Source: a virus
DNA: 33,810 bases
Direction: 5' to 3' (one strand)
IMG/VR virus record: IMGVR_UViG_3300036761_000410
Span: 1-33,810 of that record
Part shown: positions 25,401-33,200 of the stretch, piece after piece
How positions within the stretch are numbered: the stretch's first letter is position 1
Layout of the letters: every line of letters begins with the position of its first letter
The notes under the pieces: generated by a model
What the model saw: only the letters and a program-made list of their open reading frames with translations
Databases searched by the model: none
What the model was told of the DNA's origin: nothing
Position numbers and translations under genes: made by a program

Positions 25401-26298
25401 TATAAGTAGGATCAGTAATATCACCATAAGTATTATGTGTTAGAGTTATTCTAAAAGAATTCTTAGTAATTGTCCATCCTGTTACATTTCCGTATAAAGT
25501 ATTATAAATTTTAGTAGCTACTATAGTATTAACGTCCCCATTATCTATAACAGTAGTATAGGTACTATCATCAATAGTAGTATAGAAGTTTCCAGTAGAG
25601 GAAGCCGAGGTTTCTATTTGGAAAGTAAGTACCTCCGCGGTATTGTTACCACTAACATAAGTAAGAATCCACCCCCATAATATTATGTCGTTTGGTAGCG
25701 TTCCTAAACCTGTAGTATCTATACCGGGGTAAGAAATATATACAGTTCCACTATCATTAGGTAAATCAGCTATGGCAGATTGTACTCCAGCTACGCTCAA
25801 ATCGTATTTACCATCTTCAATACCTAAGAACTTCTCGTATAAGTCGCTGTATAATAAGGTATCCCTCATACCAGATTTATTGTTATAAATTAAATTAGAA
25901 GTTAATACTTTGTGAGAGGTATCGGATAGGTCTAATTTATTAGATAAAGCCTCTTGGAGGTCAGTTTGTTCAGTTATATCACCTGTAATATAACCCCAAG
26001 TACCAGTTCCAGCTACTACCCCGCTTACTATTTCCTCTCCACTAATCCAACCGCGTAAGTATATTCTTGGGGGAAGCACTCCTAAACCTGTAGTATCAAC
26101 TCCAGGATATGCAATATTTACTACTCCACTATCTACAGCTACTACTGCAGCTATCGCCCTCTGTAAACCGCTCAGCGTTAAAGGATATTTACCTCTGGCG
26201 TAACCTACATACTTTTCGTATTTCTCATCAGTGTATTGCCCAAAGAGCGATACCGTAAACAATATGCAAAGTAATAAAGGATATAAAAACTTTTTCAT
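22474..26298 (-). CDS. long tail fibre-like protein with signal peptide, YadA-like head and HxH motifs
   Basis: 1274 residues. MKKFLYPLLLCILFTVSLFGQ is a Sec signal peptide. Two related N-terminal modules follow (KYPLTLSGLQRAIA..., then KYDLSVAGVQSAIA..., each with YPGxDTTGLGxLP). Residues about 434-560 are YadA/Hia-type head repeats (SIAIGSNNSVSGSYSTVIGD). Then come a 23-residue tandem repeat (about 658-749), a 20-residue repeat (about 844-896), and a C-terminal part with GHLHAASDI, GNHTHSGVYEP, GNHAHTGVYEP and SSHIHSI. HxH motifs of this type bind iron in the T4 gp37 tip and mark phage long tail fibres. The coexistence of a tail-fibre C-terminal half and a secretion signal is unusual. First of four fibre-like genes; receptor binding is the likely role. 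Confidence 0.85.
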   Translation of the reverse strand: MKKFLYPLLLCILFTVSLFGQYTDEKYEKYVGYARGKYPLTLSGLQRAIAAVVAVDSGVVNIAYPGVDTTGLGVLPPRIYLRGWISGEEIVSGVVAGTGTWGYITGDITEQTDLQEALSNKLDLSDTSHKVLTSNLIYNNKSGMRDTLLYSDLYEKFLGIEDGKYDLSVAGVQSAIADLPNDSGTVYISYPGIDTTGLGTLPNDIILWGWILTYVSGNNTAEVLTFQIETSASSTGNFYTTIDDSTYTTVIDNGDVNTIVATKIYNTLYGNVTGWTITKNSFRITLTHNTYGDITDPTYNASAIGATVTTYSRANGTLKLYSSSYTQGAGYIVVTPAQSKVVVASDSMRVQGKSKFVGNVTLPNTSIWNTTGVGIGTITPRTTLEGVGALLFTGTAGAGWTEPNLGAGTRLLWYPRKAAFRVGTVTGTQWNDANIGENSVAFSYNNIASGKGSIAIGSNNSVSGSYSTVIGDNNTATYPQGVALGTGNTIDGDYGVAIGVNNSTYGSSSRAFGTSCITYGIYSTAFGFTNIARSYLEFVIGRNALDGGSSDTWVATDPLFSVGIGTSTNNRLNGFTVFKNGNAEVYGTLKVGHIYTFPATDGTSGYVLKTNGAGIVSWQADASGIGGAAYADSLLHDGRHVPGDSLITDAEGNSRFQAKGTYLIPSDSTSMRSYSNAKYQAKGTYLIPSDSTSIRNYSNAKYQAKGTYLIPSDSTSMRNYSNAKYQAKGTYLIPSDSTSMRSYSNAKYQYKFSNIAETSAGDSIKFYNKYTFPRTDGNSGQILKTNGNGEVTWQIDASGLGGASFADSVSHDGRHVVGDSLITDAEGTARFEPKGVTISDVSLLQDSLTVKLNRNELDIAPSKIQDSLTVKLNRNELDIAPSKIQDSLTVKLNRNESIRYTKVLGLPDTTGVTTGYVMKKQADGTIQWNNDATGGAPVWGNISGTLANQTDLQGALNSKSATGHLHAASDITSGIIDTARFHAYADLVVENKVGTGSAQVAAGNHTHSGVYEPVITKNTAFNKNFGTATTDIAAIGATLGNSQVVETDGTGKLITAAKGTAYNKAFGTTSGTVSEGNHAHTGVYEPASSTIMKEGENISLLNNNSGYITGNQTITLSGDVTGSGAVSISATVKDSSHIHSIANVTHLQDTLTNKVNLSTFNSYIIEETKQPGFVLGSNGTWNEYSRTTFKDSLNLFVSGTATIPVGDDSVIVTHNYGSSPTISDISITPQTNTFGYPYWITAVGSATFKVKLGNVGLETRNASVLFSWQIWKRD
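23611..23768 (-). repeat. exact 60-bp tandem repeat, 2.6 copies
   Basis: Units 23611-23670 and 23671-23730 are identical base for base, and a third runs to 23768. The encoded 20-residue unit includes SKIQDSLTVKLNRNE. Absence of even silent differences points to a very recent duplication, or to an assembly effect. In-frame gain or loss of units would change fibre length without a frameshift. Confidence 0.93.
24052..24327 (-). repeat. diverged 69-bp tandem repeat, four copies
   Basis: Four copies of a 23-residue unit (core AKGTYLIPSDSTSMRSYSNA) in the fibre gene. Copies differ at scattered bases and at a few residues (M/I, S/N), so this array is older than the exact 60-bp array 0.3 kb downstream. 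Flanking segments with DGRHVxGDSLITDAEG also occur twice, before and after it, which indicates nested duplication. Confidence 0.9.
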
Positions 26299-26313
26299 AG
26301 TTTTCTCGTCTAT

Positions 26314-26661
26314 TTAATATTCCTCTACAGGGTAATCTTGTACTAGTTTAGTATAGAATTCGACTAATTCACCATATAGCTTCATTTTATGCTGATATGC
26401 TGTTATATAAGATTCCTTATAATTCTGTAATGTCCCGAGAATGCGCACTCTATCGTGAAATACGTTAGGTTCAAAAAGGTAATTAATAGCTCCTTCTGTA
26501 GCATATGCCAAAGCCCGTTGCAATTCTTCACCTTTTTCTCTACTGAAAGGAATCTCATGTTCTTCCCAAGTCTTAGTCTTATACTCTTCTTTTTGGTTTT
26601 TACGAATCTCTTCTTCGTTCAACCAACCGAATTTTAATATTTGTCTCCAGTTAGTCGGCAA
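26314..26661 (-). CDS. NWR-tagged small helical protein, 115 aa
   Basis: Begins MPTNWRQILKFGWLNEEEI, a degenerate form of the NWRxxLSWQ tag (NWRQIL intact, LSWQ changed to KFGW). The rest is charged and helical (REKGEELQRALAYATEGAIN, AYQHKMKLYGELVEFYTKLV), with no cysteines or membrane helix. The ATG overlaps the stop of the preceding tagged gene by 11 bases, so the two are translated together, directly upstream of the fibre genes. Function unknown. Confidence 0.7.
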   Translation of the reverse strand: MPTNWRQILKFGWLNEEEIRKNQKEEYKTKTWEEHEIPFSREKGEELQRALAYATEGAINYLFEPNVFHDRVRILGTLQNYKESYITAYQHKMKLYGELVEFYTKLVQDYPVEEY

Positions 26662-26923
26662 AAATATCCTCGCGCGTTAAATGTCTTATGTAGGCTCCTA
26701 AATATAATTTAATGTATTTAGTAACAACATTTTCATCTATATTATCAATTTGGTCTCCGAGAGAAGGATCTATTTGATTTTGAACTTTATCGGGAATAAT
26801 AATAGCCAAATCATCAATAATTTCTTGAGAAGCCTTCATAGCTATCATCTTATTAATATTCCGAGAGGATTCTTCGGGTTGTATCTGCCAACTCAGTATT
26901 TCACGCCAGTTCTTCTTTTCCAT
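26651..26923 (-). CDS. NWR-LSWQ-tagged small protein, 90 aa
   Basis: MEKKNWREILSWQIQPEESS at the N-terminus is a full copy of the tag. The remaining residues are mostly helical and acidic (IIDDLAIIIPDKVQNQIDPS, NVVTKYIKLYLGAYIRHL). I start it at ATG 26923 to match the short leaders of sister proteins; a GTG at 26932 (three codons earlier) is the alternative. Its first codons overlap the end of a 56-residue zinc-ribbon gene in another frame. Function unknown. Confidence 0.68.
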   Translation of the reverse strand: MEKKNWREILSWQIQPEESSRNINKMIAMKASQEIIDDLAIIIPDKVQNQIDPSLGDQIDNIDENVVTKYIKLYLGAYIRHLTREDIFAD

Positions 26924-27071
26924 CTCTCTCACGTGTCAATAGATAGTTAATAAACACCTTAGGTAAGCGAAGGATGCTCATACATTTTGGGCATCCCTGA
27001 ATCTCCTCAGTAGTATGAAAAGCTAAATATTTCCCGCACTTACAGCGGAAATAAAAATTTACTAGTTTCAT
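26901..27071 (-). CDS. 56-residue zinc-ribbon miniprotein
   Basis: Found by reading the gap. ATG 27071 lies 5 bases after the stop of the preceding large gene and has GGAGGT 9 bases upstream, one of the strongest ribosome binding sites in the window. The protein begins MKLVNFYFRCKCGKYLAFHT and carries a second pair in GCPKCMSIL, giving a C-x-C ... C-x2-C zinc ribbon, then a hydrophobic and basic tail. The reading frame overlaps the start of the next, tagged gene by 23 bases. Such ribbons often bind nucleic acid or a protein partner; the specific role is unknown. Confidence 0.72.
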   Translation of the reverse strand: MKLVNFYFRCKCGKYLAFHTTEEIQGCPKCMSILRLPKVFINYLLTRERDGKEELA

Positions 27072-27076
27072 TCAAT

Positions 27077-29569
27077 TTATACCTCCTCGAATCGCAATTT
27101 ATCGTTGAGGTTAAGTAATCCCATTAAAGCTACTTTCAATACTTTCAATGCTTCATTAAAGGAACCTTCGTCGTCACTTGTTCTTATAACTTTCTTCTTC
27201 TCATGTTCTTTACTTATATCATAATCATATAAGTATCTTTCTAATACATTACTCACATGTTCATTTTCCATAGCTTCCTTTACATTCTGAACAGCTGTAA
27301 ACACTTCGGGTTCTACTTCTTCTAATCTCTTTAACAACTGGGCTATCGTGGGAGATTTAGTTTCTCGTTTGCCTCTCTCCACTATAGCTAGTATCTTATC
27401 GCCATAGGCTGCGATCTTATCTTTGGTTTCTCCTAACTGGGTATAAATCATCTCCAAGTAACTAGAAAAGGATTCTTGTTTCTTTACTAAATCTTCCTGA
27501 AAAGGTTTTTGAGTATCCATTAGTTGTTTTTGAATTGGAGCTATAGCTTCCTGCAGTTGCTTCCTAGTTTGTTCAATGTCAGCTTGTACCTTCCGGAACT
27601 TTGTAATGGCTTCCTTTGCTTTACCTTCAGCTTCTGGTATAACTTCAGGCTCTTTGAATTCCTCCAACCCAGGTGCTCTCTTTTGAGGTTTATATTGAAT
27701 AGGTCTTACATCTACCTTTTCTTCTTCATCAGCTGCGGTCTTATTGATAAGTGCATTTGCTATATCCTCATCCGTTGATGATTTCTTTCTAAAAGGATCT
27801 GGGTTCTTAAAGTCTTTATCACCTCTTGCTTCTTCGCTTAAACCGTAATTCTTCTCTCCACCTTTTTCATCATCCATATACTTCTTCAATTCGTTTCTTC
27901 TCATATTGTATACTGGCAGTTTATCTTCATTAGTGAAGTGTTCTCTATCTTTAATTATTTCCGCTTGTGCTTCTTGTATAGGTTTAGTAAAGTCAGGGAA
28001 GTCAGTCATTCCTATTTCCACGTCTCCGGAACTCTTGGTAGGTATATTGGTCTTTGGGTCTCTTCCGGCTTCGTTGGGTTTAACCTCAAGTGATTTTAAG
28101 GCTTTATAACCTCTTTTAGTTAGTTCTTCAACTACTTCATCCTGAAAAGTATGTTTTGATGTGGCGGTTCGTTGAGAAGCTTGTTTACTACGTATTTCAT
28201 CTCTTATCTCTAACCATCTTCTTCCCATATTGGCTACTCTCGAAGACTTTGTTTCGAGGACGGCGTTATCTTTTTTTTTAAGAGAAGACATATGGTCTGA
28301 ACAATCTTCCTTTTCGTCCTTTTCGCCCTTCTCTTCTTTTTTATCCTTTTCCTTTTCTTTCTTATCTTCTTTCTTATCCTTTTTCGTCAGTTTATCAACC
28401 ATATCATCTTCATCATCTTTATCTTCTTTTTTATCCTTCTTCTCACCTTTATCTTCTTCTTTTTTATCCTTCTTAGAAAGTTTTCGTAAAAGGTCGTCCG
28501 CCATAGTCTCTACAGAAAATTCATAAGCGGATGTTTTCATAACTGGTTTAAGATTCTGAACTTGATCCTGTGGTACTAACATATCCTGGCCTTCTGGTGA
28601 TGTAACAGTTGCTCCCTTCTGAGGATCATAATTCTTAACAGTATAAGTTTTATTATCAGCAGGGTTAATATATTGGCTACCAGGCTGGAACTGTTCCTGA
28701 GGATTAGTAGTATTAGTATTCTGAGGAGGTACATTAGTAGGAACAGGACCTCCAGTCTTCATAGAAGACGTTGCCATAAAGTTAGATATATCGGGTCTCC
28801 TTATTTGAGGCACGTCACTCTTTTTCGGTTTAATAGCAATTAACTCTCTAAATGTTGAATCCTTCTCCATTAATCTAATATTATCCTTATTAAATTCAAA
28901 TTCCTCGCCGGATGCTATCTTAAAAGTTTTAGGCATTTGTATCTTACCAGCAGTATCTATTTCAGCATTAGCGAATATTCTACCTTTTTGGTTTCTACCG
29001 TAGCTCCACTCTAGTTCCGCTTGTATCTTAGCTATAGTTATTAATTCAGACCCTAGTTTCTTCTGGCCGTATTCCCCCTTCAGGTAACGGGCTCTTGCTA
29101 AAGATAACCCATTCTGTGAAGCATATCTCTGTAACGCATCCAATGTTTTATAGACTACATGCCTATCCACAAAGGTATTAGTATATACCCCTGATGTTTT
29201 TTCGACTCGAGGCATTACCTCCGTTTCATTAGAATATTTAAGACTATCAATATGGCTAATCTTTTTAGATACTCTATAGGAATGTAATTTCTCCCCTGTT
29301 TCAGGGTCTGTGAATTCTACGGGTTGATTACTAGCCTTAGCCATTCTTGCTTGAACAACTAATCTAGGTTCGCCAGCAAAATATATCTTCCCCGTAGATG
29401 GGGCAATATAGGAAATTACAAGGTCTTCGCTTTGGGAAGAGATCTTGGAAAGTACCTCTTCTCTTTCCGCAGCTTCTTGTGAACTGGCTTCCTTAAGAGC
29501 TTCAGCATCAATCCAAGCGGGAGCTGTACTCTTTGGTTTATTGAATTCGGGTATTATGATCCTTCCCAT
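27077..29569 (-). CDS. large charged structural protein with Lys/Glu tract, 830 aa
   Basis: The ATG has AGGAG about 9 bases upstream. The N-terminal 260 residues form a mixed domain (VISYIAPSTGKIYFAGEPRL, RYASQNGLSLARARYLKGEY). Then come a Pro/Asn/Gln-rich linker (276-295), a small beta segment (PADNKTYTVKNYDPQKGATV), a low-complexity Lys/Glu/Asp block at about 363-422 (KKDKKEEDKGEKK), and a C-terminal helical region with likely coiled coil (about 640-740; KFRKVQADIEQTRKQLQEAI). Ser/Ala-rich junctions such as KEASSQE, KTSAYEF and SKQASQR recur and resemble the module borders of the neighbouring large protein. A scaffold, head-core or internal virion protein is plausible from the charge and helices, but I do not recognise the family. 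Confidence 0.75.
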   Translation of the reverse strand: MGRIIIPEFNKPKSTAPAWIDAEALKEASSQEAAEREEVLSKISSQSEDLVISYIAPSTGKIYFAGEPRLVVQARMAKASNQPVEFTDPETGEKLHSYRVSKKISHIDSLKYSNETEVMPRVEKTSGVYTNTFVDRHVVYKTLDALQRYASQNGLSLARARYLKGEYGQKKLGSELITIAKIQAELEWSYGRNQKGRIFANAEIDTAGKIQMPKTFKIASGEEFEFNKDNIRLMEKDSTFRELIAIKPKKSDVPQIRRPDISNFMATSSMKTGGPVPTNVPPQNTNTTNPQEQFQPGSQYINPADNKTYTVKNYDPQKGATVTSPEGQDMLVPQDQVQNLKPVMKTSAYEFSVETMADDLLRKLSKKDKKEEDKGEKKDKKEDKDDEDDMVDKLTKKDKKEDKKEKEKDKKEEKGEKDEKEDCSDHMSSLKKKDNAVLETKSSRVANMGRRWLEIRDEIRSKQASQRTATSKHTFQDEVVEELTKRGYKALKSLEVKPNEAGRDPKTNIPTKSSGDVEIGMTDFPDFTKPIQEAQAEIIKDREHFTNEDKLPVYNMRRNELKKYMDDEKGGEKNYGLSEEARGDKDFKNPDPFRKKSSTDEDIANALINKTAADEEEKVDVRPIQYKPQKRAPGLEEFKEPEVIPEAEGKAKEAITKFRKVQADIEQTRKQLQEAIAPIQKQLMDTQKPFQEDLVKKQESFSSYLEMIYTQLGETKDKIAAYGDKILAIVERGKRETKSPTIAQLLKRLEEVEPEVFTAVQNVKEAMENEHVSNVLERYLYDYDISKEHEKKKVIRTSDDEGSFNEALKVLKVALMGLLNLNDKLRFEEV

Positions 29570-29590
29570 TGTTTTATCTCCTGTGTTTAA

Positions 29591-29722
29591 TTAACTTTCA
29601 AACTTGTTTATTTCAGTTACAATAACATTACCAGTTGTATTTAACCAGTAAGAATATGGATAATAACCATACATATAAGTATGGCCATCAGTAGTTGTAA
29701 CAGTACAATAATAAATTATCAT
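29591..29722 (-). CDS. 43-residue beta-rich miniprotein
   Basis: Found by reading the gap. ATG 29722 overlaps the TGA of the preceding membrane gene as ATGA, and the frame ends at TAA 29591, about 20 bases before the next ATG. The peptide is rich in Tyr, Thr and beta-formers (MIIYYCTVTTTDGHTYMYGY, then PYSYWLNTTGN). It resembles a small beta-strand protein rather than random translation. Function unknown, no family recognised. Confidence 0.5.
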   Translation of the reverse strand: MIIYYCTVTTTDGHTYMYGYYPYSYWLNTTGNVIVTEINKFES

Positions 29723-29940
29723 TTTTCTTTTACTTTTGTCAATACTCTATTTTGAATTAAATTTTTCAAATCCGAAATAGCGTCAGCTACCTTATAAATC
29801 TCCAATTTAAGTTCTACTTTCATAACATCAATTTCGCTTTCATATCTTAAAATACAAAGATAGAATCCAATCAGCGCCCCCCCGAAAAAGGTTATAGTTG
29901 GATATAGCCATTTACTATTTTCTGTAAACCAATTTTTCAC
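29719..29940 (-). CDS. small membrane protein with cytoplasmic-type helix, 73 aa
   Basis: Begins MKNWFTENSKWLYP, followed by one transmembrane helix (TITFFGGALIGFYLCILRY) and an amphipathic charged helix (DVMKVELKLEIYKVADAISD) that may be a coiled coil. The start overlaps the previous stop by four bases (ATGA) and the stop overlaps the next miniprotein in the same way, so three genes are translated as a chain. The layout fits a membrane-tethered accessory such as a lysis or DNA-entry component; this is only a suggestion. Confidence 0.66.
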   Translation of the reverse strand: MKNWFTENSKWLYPTITFFGGALIGFYLCILRYESEIDVMKVELKLEIYKVADAISDLKNLIQNRVLTKVKEK

Positions 29941-30290
29941 GCGTTTGGAAAATTTAATATTCTAAATGTATATCTTGCATAAGAGAAACCTTCGGTATTT
30001 ATATAATAATAAAAATCATCTGCTTGATTATGTAATATAAATTCAGATGTTCTTCCGGAGATATCATAAAGTGGTGTAATAGTACTATAGGGAGTTGCTA
30101 CATATCCTTCTATTACACGCTTTCCCAAAAGAGCCTGTTGATGTAAAGTATCGAATTGATGAAAATCATAAGTCCCTACTTCCGCCCAGCTACTTGGTTT
30201 TCTCATTGATATATCTCTAAATAAAGCTCTAGTATCTTTAGGAGCTTCGGGTTGTACTTGCCAACTTAATACTTTTCGCCAATTACTCAT
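29937..30290 (-). CDS. NWR-LSWQ-tagged small protein, 117 aa
   Basis: The N-terminus MSNWRKVLSWQVQPEAPKD is the clearest copy of the tag. After a short Pro-rich link, a mixed alpha/beta domain follows (PSSWAEVGTYDFHQFDTLHQ, KRVIEGYVATPYSTITPLYD, ADDFYYYINTEGFSYARYTF). The SYARY and FHQF-type segments give no recognised family. The ATG is 3 bases after the stop of the very large upstream gene. It is coupled at its end to a small membrane protein. Its position between two large proteins fits a virion-associated role. Confidence 0.7.
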   Translation of the reverse strand: MSNWRKVLSWQVQPEAPKDTRALFRDISMRKPSSWAEVGTYDFHQFDTLHQQALLGKRVIEGYVATPYSTITPLYDISGRTSEFILHNQADDFYYYINTEGFSYARYTFRILNFPNA

Positions 30291-30293
30291 AAC

Positions 30294-33200
30294 TTAAAAA
30301 CTTACTGGTACTTGTTGATTCTTAAACTGATTCGGTTCCTCGTTTGCTCCCGGTCCACCTGGAGTACCTGGTGTTCCTTGATTATTCTGTGGAGTAGTAT
30401 TTAACGTAGGAAGCTGAGGGCTTTGCATTTGAGTCTTCATTGCATCATCAAGAGCTTCCTTTTGAGGGGAATCCATAAACTTCACTGTAACCTCTTTTGT
30501 AGCTGGATTAATAGTAGTTTGGAATTGAGGTCCTGTATCACTAGAACTATCATAAATTACATTCTTCTTTTCTTCTTGTTCTTTATCCTTATCCTGTAAT
30601 CCCTGCATAGGTTCCTTGGGTGCTCCTGCCCCAGCTGGTTTTCCAGGAGTACTAGCATCCCATCCCATTGGAGGTATTTCATCGCTAACATCAATAGCGT
30701 ATTTTATAAAAGCCTTATTTATATCCTTTTTAGTAAATGTTTTGCCAGAAGCTTTTTCTCTTTGATAACGCATTTCCATAGTTTCTGTGTTGGGACCATA
30801 TACCTTAGCCCAACGCTCTGGAGTTATTTCTGGAGATCTATCTCTATTATAAGCATAATTCAAAAAGGTTAAATCACTTACTATATCGTCGGGTGTCTGC
30901 ATTCCTCTATTTGTAGGTATGAATCCTTCTGAGGGTTTTCTACTCCAATCTTCTTCCCCTTTATCAGACCACTCTTTTTCGGCTAAATCATCTGCTTCAT
31001 CGCCTGCTTTCTTCTTCATAAGAGTCTCTACCATATTAGCAGTGCTACCTAACGAAACATCAACGTATTTGATCACTTTTACTGTTTCACCTGTATCAGG
31101 CCTATTTAATTGACTGTTTATACGGAGTTCTCTATAATTAGGTAGCACCACAAACTGGTTCTTTTCATTGATGTAACCATATTTATTTATCTTTCCATCT
31201 ATTAGTTCTCTTATAATTTCAACTCCTTGCAACCCACTCTTTGATATTACTTTAAAAGAAGACTTCATATTACCATAGAAATTATTACCAGTTGCGCGGT
31301 TGGCGTAATCTATAATCTCTTGTAATTGGGCTCTTACCTCTCCTATACTATCTGGAACTACATAACCTTGATCCTTATAAAACCATTCCATTGGGAAGTC
31401 GGCTGGGGTACTCTCTCGTCCTAATACTTGCATATGCTCTACTACTTTACTAAGAGCTTGCTTAGCATTGGAGCGAAGTAATCTTAATTCTGGAGGTATC
31501 TTACTCATCGCGAACTTATCTTCAAAGAGGTCTGGTAATATATTAAGGGCTACTCCTGAAGCTTGTTTACTTCCAACGGTACCAGTCATAAAACCACTTC
31601 CATCAGGTAATTCATAGGCAGCCCCATCCTTAGTTTCGGGTTCGTCCTCTATTACTACATCTGCGAACTTCTCTTTCATCCAATCTTTGAACTGTTTATG
31701 TTGAGCAGCTGTTTTAATAAAATTAGAATAACCTTCCCAATAGGAAGTTTCATTTTTATTTTTGTTAAACCATAAGGTAAAATTTGTTTCTTTAGACATA
31801 TCTGTGTCTCTCCTTTCTCTTGCTCTATCTCTTAGTTTGAGTACTTTATCAAATTCATTTTCTGGTTCTTTTAATCCTTCCTGCTCGAGTAATTCCTCTT
31901 TATCTAACCATTGTTCTTCGTTGGTATCCGTAAAGTAAACAATGTAACCACCATTATCTTCTCGAACTATACGGCCTTCCCTACCATGATAACCTATCTG
32001 CTCACCGGGCTTATATATGTAAGATGCTTTTTTCTTGTAACGCCAGTGTTCTGGAAACCTCTCTTTATGACAATTATCGCATAACTCTAAATCACTACTA
32101 AAACCTCCTATTTGAAGTTTTTGGCCGAAGGTGTTATATAATTTAGCTCCTGGTGCTCCACAGTCTTCACACTCGTGCTCTTCTCCAGAATTGAATCTAT
32201 AATTATCATTATAAAAATCATAATCTTCTTCTGTTTGTGAGAATTTTAAGGAAGCTTTTTTGCTACCAAATTGTTCTCTATTGAATGTATCTTCTTCACC
32301 ACGTTGATCCCAATCCTCATTGGTCATCTTTCTTGGACCTACTTCATCTTTCCAATTCTGATAGGCTTCATATATTGCTTCATCTGGTAACTCAATATAT
32401 TCTTGCCATTCTGGTTTAACATCAGTTGCAAATTGAGCTGCAATCTCTTCATCTACACCCATTTCCTCTAATACTCTTTTAACTCTTATTGTTGTATGTA
32501 TCTCATCAGCAGAGGCAGTTACTTCACTTGTAGTTCTTAAAGTAGGGAGTCCTTGAGGAGAAGATGCGTTCCACCATTTCGCAAATATGTTTTTATAAAC
32601 TGCTTTATGTTCCATGGTAGGTATTTGAAATATATCATCAAAAGTATGTCCTAAAGATTTCAAATAATTAAACTGTGTCTTATAAGCTCTTTCCTCTATA
32701 GGGTTATCAGGATAATTTCCTGAATTATTTTGTTGACCAGCTGCTGCTAATGTTGCATGTACCTTTTCATGTACCATCCACCCAGCAGGATCATTATTAA
32801 CATCATAATCCCCCCTAACTCTTATAGTATCAGTAGTAATATCGTATTCTGTAGGATCTATTTTACCTCTTTGCCAGCTAGTAACAGGTATAACTTGTAC
32901 ATTTACAGCATACTTGTTTATATTTAAAGATGCTTCTCTTTCATACATCTGCTTAAACTCTTTAGCACGTTTTTTAGCATATTCCCGCAATATGCTCTTA
33001 GCCATCTGTTTATCTTCCGGTGGAAGATTAAGTAAGTAATCCCCTAAAGTATCTATTTCGACAGCCTGCCCCCACGAGTAATTCCATAATATGTCCTCGC
33101 TCGAATCGGCTCCATAAGAAGCCCAATATTTTATAGAACGATCTAAATATTTTTTGATCAGCCTTCGTATATCTTCTTCGTGGCCGCGTTGTTTCCAAGC

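Noticed and set aside
26922-26945. Plus-strand CACGTGTCAATAGATAG, reminiscent of the intergenic motif
   Set aside because: It is on the opposite strand to all genes, lies inside the zinc-ribbon gene, and matches only part of the motif.
28230-28526. Plus-strand open frame of 98 codons, rich in Ser, Phe and Leu
   Set aside because: It is the antisense of the Lys/Glu-rich tract of the 830-residue protein; AAG/GAA codons read backwards give Ser/Phe/Leu strings without stops. No ribosome binding site.
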